Assembly: GCA_964646625.1 (NCBI GenBank)
Contig: CAZYHC010000012.1
Coordinates: 43,780-107,779, forward strand
DNA: 64,000 nucleotides
DNA from: DAOULT01 sp964646625
Lineage (GTDB): Bacteria > Chloroflexota > Anaerolineae > CAZYHC01
Direction of reading: 5' to 3'
Position numbers and translations under genes: made by a program. Within the stretch, counting starts at the first letter, position 1; each line of letters opens with the position of its first letter. Of the stretch, positions 32,935 to 41,834 are shown in pieces. The notes under the pieces are model-generated. The model worked only from the letters and a program-made list of their open reading frames with translations, made no database searches and was not told the origin of the DNA.

Positions 32935-33444
32935 ATGAACAAGGAGCAGAAAGGTTTCTTCCGCATTCGTTTTCTGGGAGGACAGGAACAGGAAGAGGGA
33001 GGTACTGGCTCTAACGAAGCCAGAATAACGGTTGGCTCCATACTGGTGATCATTGTGATCAGCCTGATCGGCTGGCTCTATCTCACCCAGGCCAGCCAGG
33101 TCATGATTACGGGTTACCGCATCCACGAATTGGAGGCGGAGAAAACGGCGCTCGAACGGCAGAACGCCTTGCTACGTTTTCAGATCGCGGAGCTGGAAGC
33201 TCTGCCGCGTATCGAGGCCAGGGCCAGAGCACTGGGCTTTGGGCCGCCCCAGGAGATCAGGTACCTGCTGGTGGAGGACTATCCTGAGCCTGAGGAGGGC
33301 CCGCGTAGCGACCACTTAACTCGTCACTACCAACCGACTGAGACCGCCGCAGCAAATGCGCCTGGAGATGTGACCGCCGATTTGGTACGTTGGTGGCAGG
33401 AAGTAGTTTCCCAGTTCGCCACCTGGGTGACTACAGGCCCATAG
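32935..33444 (+). CDS. ftsL: FtsL/DivIC-like septum protein
   Basis: 169 residues: a basic, polar N-terminal tail, one membrane helix (about 34-54, GSILVIIVISLIGWLYL) and an extracytoplasmic coiled coil (about 60-90, ELEAEKTALERQNALLRFQI), then RIEARARALGFGPPQEIRYL, the conserved end of FtsL/DivIC proteins. A longer Pro/Glu-rich tail than usual follows. In the divisome FtsL bridges FtsQ/B and activates FtsW-FtsI. Position between rsmH and ftsI supports ftsL; primary sequence alone cannot fully separate FtsL from DivIC. Confidence 0.8.
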   Translation: MNKEQKGFFRIRFLGGQEQEEGGTGSNEARITVGSILVIIVISLIGWLYLTQASQVMITGYRIHELEAEKTALERQNALLRFQIAELEALPRIEARARALGFGPPQEIRYLLVEDYPEPEEGPRSDHLTRHYQPTETAAANAPGDVTADLVRWWQEVVSQFATWVTTGP

Positions 33445-33472
33445 ATGATGTAGATGTAGAGGCAGGTGTGGG

Positions 33473-35173
33473 ATGAGTCTCGCTGAACTGGAGAAAAAGC
33501 CCCATCTCCGTCTCAAAGTGCTATCTGCCGTTCTGATCGGATTCACTTTCGTCCTGATCGCTCAGCTCTTTCGCTGGCAGGTATTGGAACACAACTATCT
33601 GCTCGATCTGGCCAGGTTTGAACACACCATCCCGGAGATGATTATCCCCCCCAGAGGGGACATCCAGGACTGTAACGGTCATCTTCTGGCTATGGACGTC
33701 TTTCAGTACGAGGTATCCGCTACTCCTGACGAGATCGAAGCGCCCTGGGAAACAGCCGATCGTCTCTCCCCACACGTAGGCCAGCCTCGGCAACAGGTTT
33801 ATGAATTATTGACGAAGGACGCCCCTTACGTCTTGCTCAGCCGTCACGTCTCTCAGAAAAGCGGCGAAACCATCCAAAGTTGGAACCTGGGGGGCATAAT
33901 CGTTAAACCACGACCCAAGCGCGTTTACCCCGCCAAGGAGCTGGCCGCCCACGTCCTGGGTTTTGTCAACGAAACCCACGACGGCTACTACGGGGTAGAG
34001 GGCTACTACAATACTTTTTTGGGCAGTGCGGAGGAGATACTGACCAGGGAGAAAACCCCCTATGGGGAAGAGATCGTCACCGGGCCACAATATCCCCCCG
34101 CCACCTCCAGGGAAAGCCAGGATTTGATCCTGACTATAGACAGAACCATCCAATACGTAATCGAGCGGGAGCTGGCCACCGCCGTAGCCAGATATGGGGC
34201 CGAAAGCGGCACGATCATCGTGATGGATCCACGACGGGGAGCAATTCTGGCTATGGCCAGCTACCCGACCTACGACCCTAACCGCTTTGCCCAAACGCAG
34301 ACCGAACTTTTCGTGAACCCGGCGGTTAGCAGCCAGTATGAACCAGGGTCGGTTTTCAAAATTATCACTATGGCTGCGGGCCTGGACGCCGGGGTTATAT
34401 CGCCCCAGGACACCTTTTACGACAGCGGCGCGATCGAGGTCGGAGGACGCACCATCATGAACTGGGACCGCCAGGGACACGGCCTGGTGACCATGACCGA
34501 TATTCTGGCCCACTCCCTCAACGTAGGGGCCGCTTACGTCAGTACCATGTTGGGCAAGGAGCGGTTTTATTCTTACCTGAGACGTTTCGGCTTCGGTCGC
34601 ATAACGGAGGTCGATCTGGCCGGCGAGGGCCCAGGCACCCTCAGATTGCCCGGCGACAACGAATGGCACGAATCGGACCTGGGCACGAATTCTTTTGGAC
34701 AGGGCATAGCCGCCACTCCGTTGCAGATGGTAACCGCTATAGCGGCGGTGGCCAATCGGGGTTTTCTGATGAAACCTTACATGGTGGAGCGCATCGTGGA
34801 AGGCGACAAGACCACCATCGTACAACCTGCGGTGGTGCGTCGAACCATATCGGCGGCGACGGCCGCCCAATTGACGGCCATGCTGGTGGAGGCCGTCGAA
34901 CGGGAATCGGACCTGGCCGTCATCCCTGGCTACAGGATCGCCGGTAAAACGGGCACGGCCCAGATTCCCAGGCCCGGCGGCTACGATCCGTATCAGACTA
35001 TCGCCTCCTTCGTGGGATACGGGCCGGCGGACGCTCCCCAGTTCATCGTTCTGGTCAAGATCGACAAACCCCAGGAATCGCCCTGGGGGTCTCAGGTGGC
35101 AGCCCCGATTTTCAAATCCGTCGCTCAGCAAATTATCGTCTACCTGGGCATTCCGCCGGACGGTGATATTTAA
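33473..35173 (+). CDS. ftsI: Septal peptidoglycan transpeptidase FtsI (class B penicillin-binding protein)
   Basis: 566 residues: short cytoplasmic tail, membrane helix (about 15-36), dimerisation/pedestal domain (IIPPRGDIQDCNGHLLA at about 58-74), then the transpeptidase domain. The three catalytic motifs are present: SVFK (Ser293, Lys296), SLN (348-350) and KTGT (492-495). No PASTA repeats. It crosslinks septal peptidoglycan together with FtsW. It is followed two bases later by mraY. Confidence 0.95.
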   Translation: MSLAELEKKPHLRLKVLSAVLIGFTFVLIAQLFRWQVLEHNYLLDLARFEHTIPEMIIPPRGDIQDCNGHLLAMDVFQYEVSATPDEIEAPWETADRLSPHVGQPRQQVYELLTKDAPYVLLSRHVSQKSGETIQSWNLGGIIVKPRPKRVYPAKELAAHVLGFVNETHDGYYGVEGYYNTFLGSAEEILTREKTPYGEEIVTGPQYPPATSRESQDLILTIDRTIQYVIERELATAVARYGAESGTIIVMDPRRGAILAMASYPTYDPNRFAQTQTELFVNPAVSSQYEPGSVFKIITMAAGLDAGVISPQDTFYDSGAIEVGGRTIMNWDRQGHGLVTMTDILAHSLNVGAAYVSTMLGKERFYSYLRRFGFGRITEVDLAGEGPGTLRLPGDNEWHESDLGTNSFGQGIAATPLQMVTAIAAVANRGFLMKPYMVERIVEGDKTTIVQPAVVRRTISAATAAQLTAMLVEAVERESDLAVIPGYRIAGKTGTAQIPRPGGYDPYQTIASFVGYGPADAPQFIVLVKIDKPQESPWGSQVAAPIFKSVAQQIIVYLGIPPDGDI

Positions 35174-35175
35174 CT

Positions 35176-36207
35176 ATGGCTTATTCACTGGTATTGGGCA
35201 CCATTTCGTTTCTGCTGGCTGTAGTATGGGGCGCGCCCTTGATCCGTCTGCTCAGGAATCACCACATCGGCAAGCAGATCCGGCTCGAGGGCCCTGTCTC
35301 CCACCAGGTGAAGACAGGGACCCCCACCATGGGGGGCTTGATGATAATCATACCCGTTCTGATAGTAACTATCGCCCTGAACGTGGCTAATTTGCTCAGC
35401 GGCCCGGCGGCGGGCCAGACCATGCTGAAGCGTTTTGGGTGGCGGGGAGATACCTTGATCGGTCGTTCCATCCTGGTCCCTTTGGGCGTGATGGTGGCTT
35501 ACGGGGTGTTGGGCGCGATCGACGATCTGGCGGGGCTGCGGGAAGGCCGCAACGGGGAAGGACTGATGGCCCGGTACAAGATTCTGTGGCAGGCGCTGTT
35601 GGCCCTGGCTACCGCCATAGCCCTGCACTACGGGTTGGAACTGCGCAGTGTGGCTCTGCCCACCGTAGCCCAAAAAATCGACATTGGGTTATGGTACATT
35701 CCTGTTTCCGTGTTCATCATCGTTGGTTTTTCTAACGCCGTTAATCTGACTGACGGTCTGGACGGGCTGGCGGGCAGCATCGCCGCCATGTCCTTTGCCG
35801 CTTATGGAATTGTCGCTTACTTGCAGGGACAGGTTTATCTGGTGGCCTTTTGTTTTACGTTGGTAGGGGCAGTGGCCGCTTTTCTGTGGCACAACGCTTA
35901 TCCGGCCGATCTGTTCATGGGCGACGTCGGTTCTATGGCGCTGGGGGCTACCCTGGCGGTGGTGGCCCTGATGACTGGACAATGGTTGCTTTTACCTATC
36001 GTCGGTTTCATCTTCGTGGCCGAGGCCATGTCTGTCATCTTGCAGGTAGCCTTCTTCAAACTGACCAGCGGAAAACGTTTGTTTAGGATGAGTCCATTAC
36101 ATCACCATTTCGAGCTCCTGGGTTGGTCCGAGACGCAGGTTATGCAGAGATTCTGGCTGATGGGAGCGATGTCGGCCATGTTGGGCATCGCCCTGGCTCT
36201 GTTGTAG
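35176..36207 (+). CDS. mraY: Phospho-MurNAc-pentapeptide translocase MraY
   Basis: 343 residues, about ten membrane helices. Transfers phospho-MurNAc-pentapeptide to undecaprenyl phosphate, forming lipid I. Family motifs: GTPTMGGLMIIIPVLI, AIDDLAGLREGRNGEGL (the DD pair), NAVNLTDGLDGLAG and PLHHHFELLGWSE (HHH motif). It begins two bases after the ftsI stop. Normally murD follows; here ftsW follows directly. Confidence 0.95.
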   Translation: MAYSLVLGTISFLLAVVWGAPLIRLLRNHHIGKQIRLEGPVSHQVKTGTPTMGGLMIIIPVLIVTIALNVANLLSGPAAGQTMLKRFGWRGDTLIGRSILVPLGVMVAYGVLGAIDDLAGLREGRNGEGLMARYKILWQALLALATAIALHYGLELRSVALPTVAQKIDIGLWYIPVSVFIIVGFSNAVNLTDGLDGLAGSIAAMSFAAYGIVAYLQGQVYLVAFCFTLVGAVAAFLWHNAYPADLFMGDVGSMALGATLAVVALMTGQWLLLPIVGFIFVAEAMSVILQVAFFKLTSGKRLFRMSPLHHHFELLGWSETQVMQRFWLMGAMSAMLGIALALL

Positions 36208-36218
36208 AAGGTGAAGGG

Positions 36219-36243
36219 GCCTGGCACTTTGGAAGTGCCGGGC
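36219..36243. repeat. Palindromic element, degenerate copy before ftsW
   Basis: gcctggcactt (36219-36229), loop tgg, and aagtgccgggc (36233-36243) with one arm mismatch. It falls between the mraY stop and the likely ftsW start. Confidence 0.7.
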
Positions 36244-36264
36244 ACCTGGGAGGTGAGCAGTCTC

Positions 36265-37440
36265 TTGGGCAAGCGCAAAAGAACACGTGGCTTTGATTAC
36301 GTGCTCGTCGTCATCATCATTACGCTGCTGCTGGTAGGACTGATGATCGTCTACAGCGCCACCTTCGACCTGGCCTACAGGCTCTACGGTCAATCGACTT
36401 ATTTCTTTGTCAGGCAGATGGTCTGGTCGGCGCTGGGCCTGGCGGTCATGCTGATTATGACTCGCCTCGAGTACCACTTCTGGCAGCGCCTCTCCATCCC
36501 CATTATGGGGAGCACCTTGCTCTTGCTGGCCGCCGTCCTCTTGTTCGGGAGTGAGCGGTTTGGGGCGCAGCGTTCCCTGCTGAATGGCTCGATCCAGCCC
36601 AGCGAGTTCTGCAAGCTGGCGGTGATCATTTACATTGCCGCCTGGCTGGCCTCCAAGGGGGATAAAATACGCCAGGCCACTTATGGGCTTATCCCCTTTG
36701 CCATACTCATCGGGCTGATTGCAGGTTTGATTGTATTACAGCCGGACTTCAGCACCGCCATTCTCATCGTGACCACTACGATAGCCATGTTTTTCATCGC
36801 CGGGGCCGACCTGGTACAGCTTCTCATCAGCTTAATTTTTGGGAGCGCCACTTTTGCGTTTCTCATCACCCGTTCGGTCCACGCTTCGACCAGGGTGGTT
36901 AATTTTCTGGAGTCTTTGAACGACCCTTACAGCAGCAGCAACTATCATCTCCAGCAGGCCTTGATCGCCCTGGGGTCGGGCGGGATCAGTGGGCGTGGTC
37001 TGGGAGACAGTCGGCAGAAATTTGGTTATCTACCCCTGTCCCATACGGACAGCATCTTTGCCGTGCTGGGCGAGGAACTGGGGTTGATCGGCTGTCTGAT
37101 AGTGATGGGCCTGTTCGCGGCCCTGGCCTATCGGGGTTTCAAAATCGCCCTGAAAGCTCCAGACAACTTCGGGACGGTGTTGGCCTCCGGCGTCACCTGT
37201 TGGTTGACCTTCCAGGCCTTGATCAACATCGCGGTAGTGACCGCCACCCTGCCTTTCACCGGCCTGCCCTTGCCTTTCATCAGTTTCGGGGGTTCGTCTT
37301 TGGTGGTGTCGATGGCCGGTGTGGGGCTGCTATTGAGCGTTTCCAGAGGTACTGAAGGCGGAGAGTCTGAGGAAAGTGCGCGTTTTGATTTCCGGCGGCG
37401 GGACCGGCGGCCACGTTTATCCCGCTCTGGCCGTCGCTGA
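36265..37440 (+). CDS. ftsW: Septal peptidoglycan glycosyltransferase FtsW
   Basis: 391 residues if the TTG at 36265 is used, chosen because GGGAGGTG lies nine bases before it; a GTG at 36211 in the same frame would add residues encoded by the palindromic element. Ten SEDS-family membrane helices; motifs GAQRSLLNGSIQPSEFCKLAV, QPDFSTAILIV and LIGCLIVMGLF, then GLPLPFISFGGSSL near the end. It polymerises glycan strands at the septum with FtsI. Its end overlaps murG by 65 bases. RodA is a close relative, but the neighbours indicate FtsW. Confidence 0.9.
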   Translation: MGKRKRTRGFDYVLVVIIITLLLVGLMIVYSATFDLAYRLYGQSTYFFVRQMVWSALGLAVMLIMTRLEYHFWQRLSIPIMGSTLLLLAAVLLFGSERFGAQRSLLNGSIQPSEFCKLAVIIYIAAWLASKGDKIRQATYGLIPFAILIGLIAGLIVLQPDFSTAILIVTTTIAMFFIAGADLVQLLISLIFGSATFAFLITRSVHASTRVVNFLESLNDPYSSSNYHLQQALIALGSGGISGRGLGDSRQKFGYLPLSHTDSIFAVLGEELGLIGCLIVMGLFAALAYRGFKIALKAPDNFGTVLASGVTCWLTFQALINIAVVTATLPFTGLPLPFISFGGSSLVVSMAGVGLLLSVSRGTEGGESEESARFDFRRRDRRPRLSRSGRR

Positions 37441-38458
37441 ACGATTGGGGCCCTCAGATGTTATCTGCTACGTGGGCAGCGTGGGAGGGGTGGAGGAAGA
37501 ACTGGTCGGCCGCGTGGGTTTACCTTTTAGGGCTATTTCGGCCGGCGGCCTGCGTGGTCTGGCTTCCTGGAGGGTGGTTTTCAATTTGATCAGACTAGCC
37601 AGGGGGACGGTCCAGGCCAGCCAGATCGTGAGGGACTTCCGCCCCGACGTGGTGTTTGTCACAGGTGGATATGTCTGCGTGCCGGTAGGGCTGAGCGCCT
37701 GGCTGCGGCGTCTGCCCATCCTGATCTATCTGCCGGACATCGTGCCGGGCCTGGCCGTCCGTTTTCTGGCCCGTTTTGCCACCAGGGTGGCGGTGTCTTC
37801 CAGCCAATCGCAAACGTTCTTTAACAGGGGCAAAGTGGTGGTGAGCGGTTATCCGGTACGGAGCGCCTTCTTTACCGCCCATAGACAGGCGGCCCGCAAG
37901 GCCCTGGGGTTGGAGATGGACCTGAAAACGGTCATGGTCTTCGGCGGCAGCCGGGGCGCCCGCAGTCTTAACCTGGCCCTGGAGGCCATCCTCGACCGGC
38001 TGCTGGAGGACTATCAGGTCGTCCACATCTGTGGCCTGTTGGACGCCGACAGGGTGGAGGGGCGGCGCCAAACGTTGAACCAGGTGGCCCGCAGACGTTA
38101 CAAGGCTTACCCTTATCTTCACCAGGAAATGGTCAACGCGCTGGCGGCCGCCGACCTGGTGGTGGCCCGGGCCGGGGCCTCCACCCTGGGCGAACTGCCG
38201 GCCCTGGGGCGGGCCAGCATCCTGGTGCCCTATCCTTACGCCGGTCGGCACCAGGTGGACAACGCCAATTACCTGGCTCGTCACGGCGCGGCCCTCGTCA
38301 TCGATGACGCCGAATTGGAAGAAAAGCTGCTGCCCACCATCAGCCGCCTGCTGGAAGACGATCAGAAACGGGCCGAGATGGGCCGCAGGGCTCGTGCCCT
38401 GGCTCAACCACAGGCGGCCGAACGCATCGCCGCTATACTTAGAGAATTAACAGGATAA
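37376..38458 (+). CDS. murG: Lipid II synthase MurG (GlcNAc transferase)
   Basis: 360 residues from a GTG at 37376, inside the ftsW end, which makes MRVLISGGGTGGHVYPALAV the N-terminus as in all MurG. Adds GlcNAc to lipid I at the inner membrane face. Other hallmarks: DVVFVTGGYVCVPVGLSAWL, VMVFGGSRGARSLN, VVARAGASTLGELPALGRAS and VPYPYAGRHQVDNANYL. The overlap suggests translational coupling with ftsW. Confidence 0.95.
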   Translation: MRVLISGGGTGGHVYPALAVAERLGPSDVICYVGSVGGVEEELVGRVGLPFRAISAGGLRGLASWRVVFNLIRLARGTVQASQIVRDFRPDVVFVTGGYVCVPVGLSAWLRRLPILIYLPDIVPGLAVRFLARFATRVAVSSSQSQTFFNRGKVVVSGYPVRSAFFTAHRQAARKALGLEMDLKTVMVFGGSRGARSLNLALEAILDRLLEDYQVVHICGLLDADRVEGRRQTLNQVARRRYKAYPYLHQEMVNALAAADLVVARAGASTLGELPALGRASILVPYPYAGRHQVDNANYLARHGAALVIDDAELEEKLLPTISRLLEDDQKRAEMGRRARALAQPQAAERIAAILRELTG

Positions 38459-38467
38459 CTGATACCA

Positions 38468-39142
38468 ATGACAATAAATGTAGATTATATGGCTATTGTC
38501 TATATGGTCATGGGCCTTTTCGCTCTGGTGGGTTTTTTCCGGGGCTGGCTAAAGGAGGGGATCACTACTTTTTTTCTGGGGCTCCTGACTATTATCCTGA
38601 CCAACCCAGAACTGGCCGGGGTCGTCTTCAATTTCATTAACGGTCTCGTCAAACTGTTATGGGTAGTGCTGGAAGCCAAGAGCCTGGATGTAAGCGCCTT
38701 GAGCGCCGCAGCGGATGTTGTCGATCCGCCCCGTCTTGACCCAGAGAACCAGCAGCTTTATATAATCGCCCTGATCGTGCTGGTAGCTGCCTCTTACATG
38801 ACCGGCAGGTTTACTATCGCCGATCCCCTGAGCCCTATCAGCCGTCTTGTGGGGGGGATCCTGGGCCTTTTCAACGGTTTTCTGGTGATTTCTCTGGTCA
38901 GAGAGTATTTAATGGGCTTTTTTCTACAGCCTGAGCCTAAGCTCATCAGTGCCCAGGACATACCTCAACAAATATCAATACAAATAACAGGCATGCCTCA
39001 ACAAAGCCTGTTGATAGGGTACTTCCCTATGGTTATGATAGGTCTTATCGGGGTGGTAGTGCTCATCATCATGTTCCAATATATTACAAAACTTGCCGCT
39101 TGTGTTTTTGGTAGCAGTCGGGGCAAAGTGCAGCAAGGGTAG
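38468..39142 (+). CDS. CvpA-like multi-pass membrane protein in the dcw cluster
   Basis: 224 residues with four or five membrane helices (about 8-28, 32-50, 98-115, 128-150, 185-210). The N-terminus GFFRGWLKEGITTFFLGLLT resembles the start of CvpA-family proteins (a glycine/arginine turn between the first helices), but similarity is weak. It is nine bases after murG and 54 bases before murC, on the same transcript. Its role in envelope building is guessed from position; no catalytic motif is visible. Confidence 0.55.
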   Translation: MTINVDYMAIVYMVMGLFALVGFFRGWLKEGITTFFLGLLTIILTNPELAGVVFNFINGLVKLLWVVLEAKSLDVSALSAAADVVDPPRLDPENQQLYIIALIVLVAASYMTGRFTIADPLSPISRLVGGILGLFNGFLVISLVREYLMGFFLQPEPKLISAQDIPQQISIQITGMPQQSLLIGYFPMVMIGLIGVVVLIIMFQYITKLAACVFGSSRGKVQQG

Positions 39143-39196
39143 TGTAACCGTCTGTCTTGACCAACTATTGAAGTTTCGATTATCGATTGTTCGAAA

Positions 39197-40621
39197 ATGA
39201 TGGCTGAGAGGTTCAACCTGATTGGCAAAAAGAAGGCAAAGGAACACATCCATCTCGTGGGCATTGGCGGAGCGGGCCTCTCAGCCATCGCCAGGGTATT
39301 ATTGGAGGAAGGATATCACGTGTCTGGCTCCGATCTGAAATTGTCGCCCCTCACGGCCAGCCTGGCCGCGGCCGGGGCCCGCATCTCCGAGGGACATGCG
39401 GCCCGGAACGTGGAGGGCGCCCAGTTGGTGGTCGTCTCCTCGGCTATCCCCTCCGACAACGTGGAGGTCGTGGCCGCCAGGGAAAAGGGCCTGCCGGTCG
39501 TGAAACGGGCGCAAATCCTGGGGAAAATGATGGCCGGCCGTTACGGCATCGCCGTAGCGGGCACGCACGGCAAAACCACCACCACAGGCATGATCGCCTG
39601 CATCTTGATGGAGGCCGGTTGTGATCCTGCTTTCATCGTGGGGGGCGTCCTCCAAAACCTGGGGACCAACGCCAGGGCGGGCCGGGGGCCACATTTCGTC
39701 GTCGAGGCCGACGAGTACGACCGTACTTTTCTGGGGTTAAGCCCCCGCCTGGCCGTAGTGACCAACGTCGAGATGGACCATCCCGATTGTTACGGCGACC
39801 TGGCCGACGTGCTCGACGCCTTCAGGGCTTTCTTAAGCCCCGTCCCCACCATCGTAGGCTGCGGGGATGACCCCCGGGTGAGAGGACTGCTGACCGAGTT
39901 GAGGTGCCTGGCACTAACAACGAACGTTCGCTGTTGCCAGGCACCTGGAAGCCGTAAGGTGATCACCTACGGTTTGAGGGAGGGAGTGGAATGGCGGGCC
40001 ATCGAAATCCAATCCGGCCAGTTCAGCCTGCAACACCAGGGGCAAACGGTCGGTCGTTTCAGCCTTCAGGTGCCGGGGGTGCACAACGTTCTGAACGCCC
40101 TGGCCGCCATCGCTGCCGCCCGCGAGGTGGGGATCAGTTTGACGGACGTGGAGCGGGCCTTGCGCCGTTTTGGGGGCGTGGGGCGCCGTTTCGAGCACAA
40201 AGGCACGGCCGGCGGGGTGGTGGTCATCGACGATTACGCCCACCATCCCACCGAGATACGGGCCACCCTGGCTGCGGCCCGGGAACGTTACCCGGACAGA
40301 GAGTTGTGGGCCGTTTTCCAGCCCCACACTTACAGCCGCACCAAAGCCTTGTTCGCGGAGTTCGTCCGCAGCTTCGACCGGGCCGATCACGTGATCGTGA
40401 CCGACATATACCCCGCCCGGGAAAAGGACGACCTGGGTATCCAGGCCCGCGACCTGGTGGCGGCCATGCGCCACCGCGATGCCCGTCACATCGCCAGCCT
40501 GGATGAGACGGTCGATTACCTGCTCCAACACCTGCGCCCCGGCGAGGTGCTCATCACCCTGGGCGCGGGCGACGGCTGCATTGTAGGAGAGAAAGTTCTG
40601 GCCATCCTCAAACGCGAATAA
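39197..40621 (+). CDS. murC: UDP-N-acetylmuramate-L-alanine ligase MurC, with in-frame palindromic insertion
   Basis: 474 residues. Joins L-alanine to UDP-MurNAc using ATP. N-terminal Rossmann domain (IHLVGIGGAGLSAIARVL), ATP site GTHGKTTTTGMIACI, EADEYDRTFL, NVEMDHPDCYGDL, and C-terminal DDYAHHPTEIRATL. Near residues 236-251 an extra segment RCLALTTNVRCCQAPG is encoded by 39902-39946, a palindromic insertion with a longer loop than the other copies. It falls in a loop before VITYGLREG, so the enzyme should still fold. murC is the only Mur ligase gene in the cluster. Confidence 0.93.
   Translation: MMAERFNLIGKKKAKEHIHLVGIGGAGLSAIARVLLEEGYHVSGSDLKLSPLTASLAAAGARISEGHAARNVEGAQLVVVSSAIPSDNVEVVAAREKGLPVVKRAQILGKMMAGRYGIAVAGTHGKTTTTGMIACILMEAGCDPAFIVGGVLQNLGTNARAGRGPHFVVEADEYDRTFLGLSPRLAVVTNVEMDHPDCYGDLADVLDAFRAFLSPVPTIVGCGDDPRVRGLLTELRCLALTTNVRCCQAPGSRKVITYGLREGVEWRAIEIQSGQFSLQHQGQTVGRFSLQVPGVHNVLNALAAIAAAREVGISLTDVERALRRFGGVGRRFEHKGTAGGVVVIDDYAHHPTEIRATLAAARERYPDRELWAVFQPHTYSRTKALFAEFVRSFDRADHVIVTDIYPAREKDDLGIQARDLVAAMRHRDARHIASLDETVDYLLQHLRPGEVLITLGAGDGCIVGEKVLAILKRE
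39902..39946. repeat. Palindromic element in murC, long-loop variant
   Basis: Perfect 12-bp arms (39902-39913 and 39935-39946) flank a 21-base loop. The arms equal those of the 33-bp element. The loop contains the palindrome cgaacgttcg and shares 19 bases (39918-39936) with murB 41380-41398. 45 bases, in frame. Confidence 0.85.
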
Positions 40622-40647
40622 GCGAATCAGAATGAAGGAGATGGGAG

Positions 40648-40857
40648 ATGAACACAGTTATATCTAGAAATGGAGCTAAAGTGACCATTGCCGAGGACGG
40701 TTCGGTGATCATCCCCAAAGAAGTCCTCGACAGATTGGCTCTGTATCCCCAGGAGAACAGTCATTTCAGGTACCAGGGAGGTAGCCTGATCATGCCTGGT
40801 CTGCTGAAAGCGCACCTGGAACGGCTCAAGGAGATGTGCCGGGAAGCCGCGGTGTAA
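40648..40857 (+). CDS. Small AbrB/MazE-like protein between murC and murB
   Basis: 69 residues, ATG preceded by AAGGAGATGGGAG. VTIAEDGSVIIPKEVLDRLA is the swapped-hairpin AbrB/MazE pattern (strand, xIPKxxxxxL). A C-terminal helix (LLKAHLERLKEMCREAAV) follows. Proteins of this kind bind DNA as dimers and are often regulators or antitoxins; no toxin gene is next to it. MraZ at the cluster start has the same fold, so a second regulator of the operon is conceivable. It lies 26 bases after murC and 13 bases before murB. Confidence 0.6.
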   Translation: MNTVISRNGAKVTIAEDGSVIIPKEVLDRLALYPQENSHFRYQGGSLIMPGLLKAHLERLKEMCREAAV

Positions 40858-40870
40858 ACGATAAACGTGG

Positions 40871-41821
40871 ATGAGCGATATCGGTAGTAACGACTTGAGT
40901 CGTTATGCGGCCTTCGAAAAGGCTGTGGGGAAAATCGAGCCGCATGGCCTGGTGCCTGCGGTGGCCGAGCCTCTGTCTCGGCACACTTCCTTCCGCATCG
41001 GGGGGCCGGCCGATCTGTTCGTCACCGCCGAAAGCCTGGACGAGTTGTGTGAAATCGTCGTTTTGGCCAGAGAGTTCGAGGTGCCTTACTTCCTGCTGGG
41101 AGGTGGGACCAACATCCTGGTCTCCGATCAAGGGATACGGGGGGTGGTCGTCGCCAACAGGGCCAGCGGAAGGCATTTTGAGGGGCGGACTCTGCACGCC
41201 GAGTCAGGTGCTTTGCTGAGCCGGGTGGCCCGTCAGGCGGTGCGCCACAGTCTGAGCGGCCTGGAATGGGCGGTGGGCATCCCTGGCACGATAGGCGGGG
41301 CAGTGGTGGGCAACGCTGGAGCCTACGGAGCCTCGATGGCCGACGTGGTGCGGCAGATCACCGTATTGGACGAAAGCCGCAACGAACGTTCGCTGTTGAA
41401 GCGGGATATGACCGTTGGTGAGCTAGGGGCAGGCTACCGCACCAGCCGTTTGCGGGGACGAGGGGTTATCGTGCTTGCGGCAGAACTGGGCCTGGTTTAC
41501 AGCCCCAGGTGGCGCCTGGAAGCGATAGTGGCTATGCGCACGGCCCAGAGAAAGGCCACACAACCCTCCCTGCCCAGCGCCGGTTCAGTCTTCCTGAATC
41601 CGCCGGGAGACTTCGCGGGCCGTCTGATCGAGGCCGCCGGGCTCAAAGGGCAGCGCTTCGGCCAGGCTTGCGTCTCGGAGGTGCACGCCAACTTCATCGT
41701 CAACCTGGGCGGCGCCAGCGCCGATGAGGTGCGGCGCCTGATCGACCTGATCCAGCAGACGGTTTGGAAACTTTTCCAGGTGCAACTGGAACTGGAGATA
41801 GAGCTGGTCGGCCAATGGTAG
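40871..41821 (+). CDS. murB: UDP-N-acetylenolpyruvoylglucosamine reductase MurB
   Basis: 316 residues. NADPH-dependent flavoprotein that reduces enolpyruvyl-UDP-GlcNAc to UDP-MurNAc. FAD-binding motifs: HTSFRIGGPADLFV, LLGGGTNILVSD, GLEWAVGIPGTIGGAVVGNA and GAYGASMADVV; active site AGSVFLNPPGDFAG with the catalytic serine, and VSEVHANFIVNLGGAS. The Tyr loop position reads GYRTSRLRG. A 19-base segment (41380-41398) is shared with the murC insertion. In frame with cluster order murC-murB-ftsQ. Confidence 0.95.
   Translation: MSDIGSNDLSRYAAFEKAVGKIEPHGLVPAVAEPLSRHTSFRIGGPADLFVTAESLDELCEIVVLAREFEVPYFLLGGGTNILVSDQGIRGVVVANRASGRHFEGRTLHAESGALLSRVARQAVRHSLSGLEWAVGIPGTIGGAVVGNAGAYGASMADVVRQITVLDESRNERSLLKRDMTVGELGAGYRTSRLRGRGVIVLAAELGLVYSPRWRLEAIVAMRTAQRKATQPSLPSAGSVFLNPPGDFAGRLIEAAGLKGQRFGQACVSEVHANFIVNLGGASADEVRRLIDLIQQTVWKLFQVQLELEIELVGQW
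41380..41398. repeat. 19-base segment shared with the murC element loop
   Basis: The 19 bases are identical to 39918-39936. Here they encode SRNERSLLK around residues 171-176 of MurB, without the flanking arms found in murC. The centre is cgaacgttcg, a perfect 10-bp palindrome. Confidence 0.6.
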
Positions 41822-41834
41822 GAGGTATTCCATC

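Noticed and set aside
33806..35131. A 441-codon frame opposite ftsI
   Set aside because: Antisense to a certain gene with all catalytic motifs; the translation is His/Gly/Arg-rich and unlike any family.
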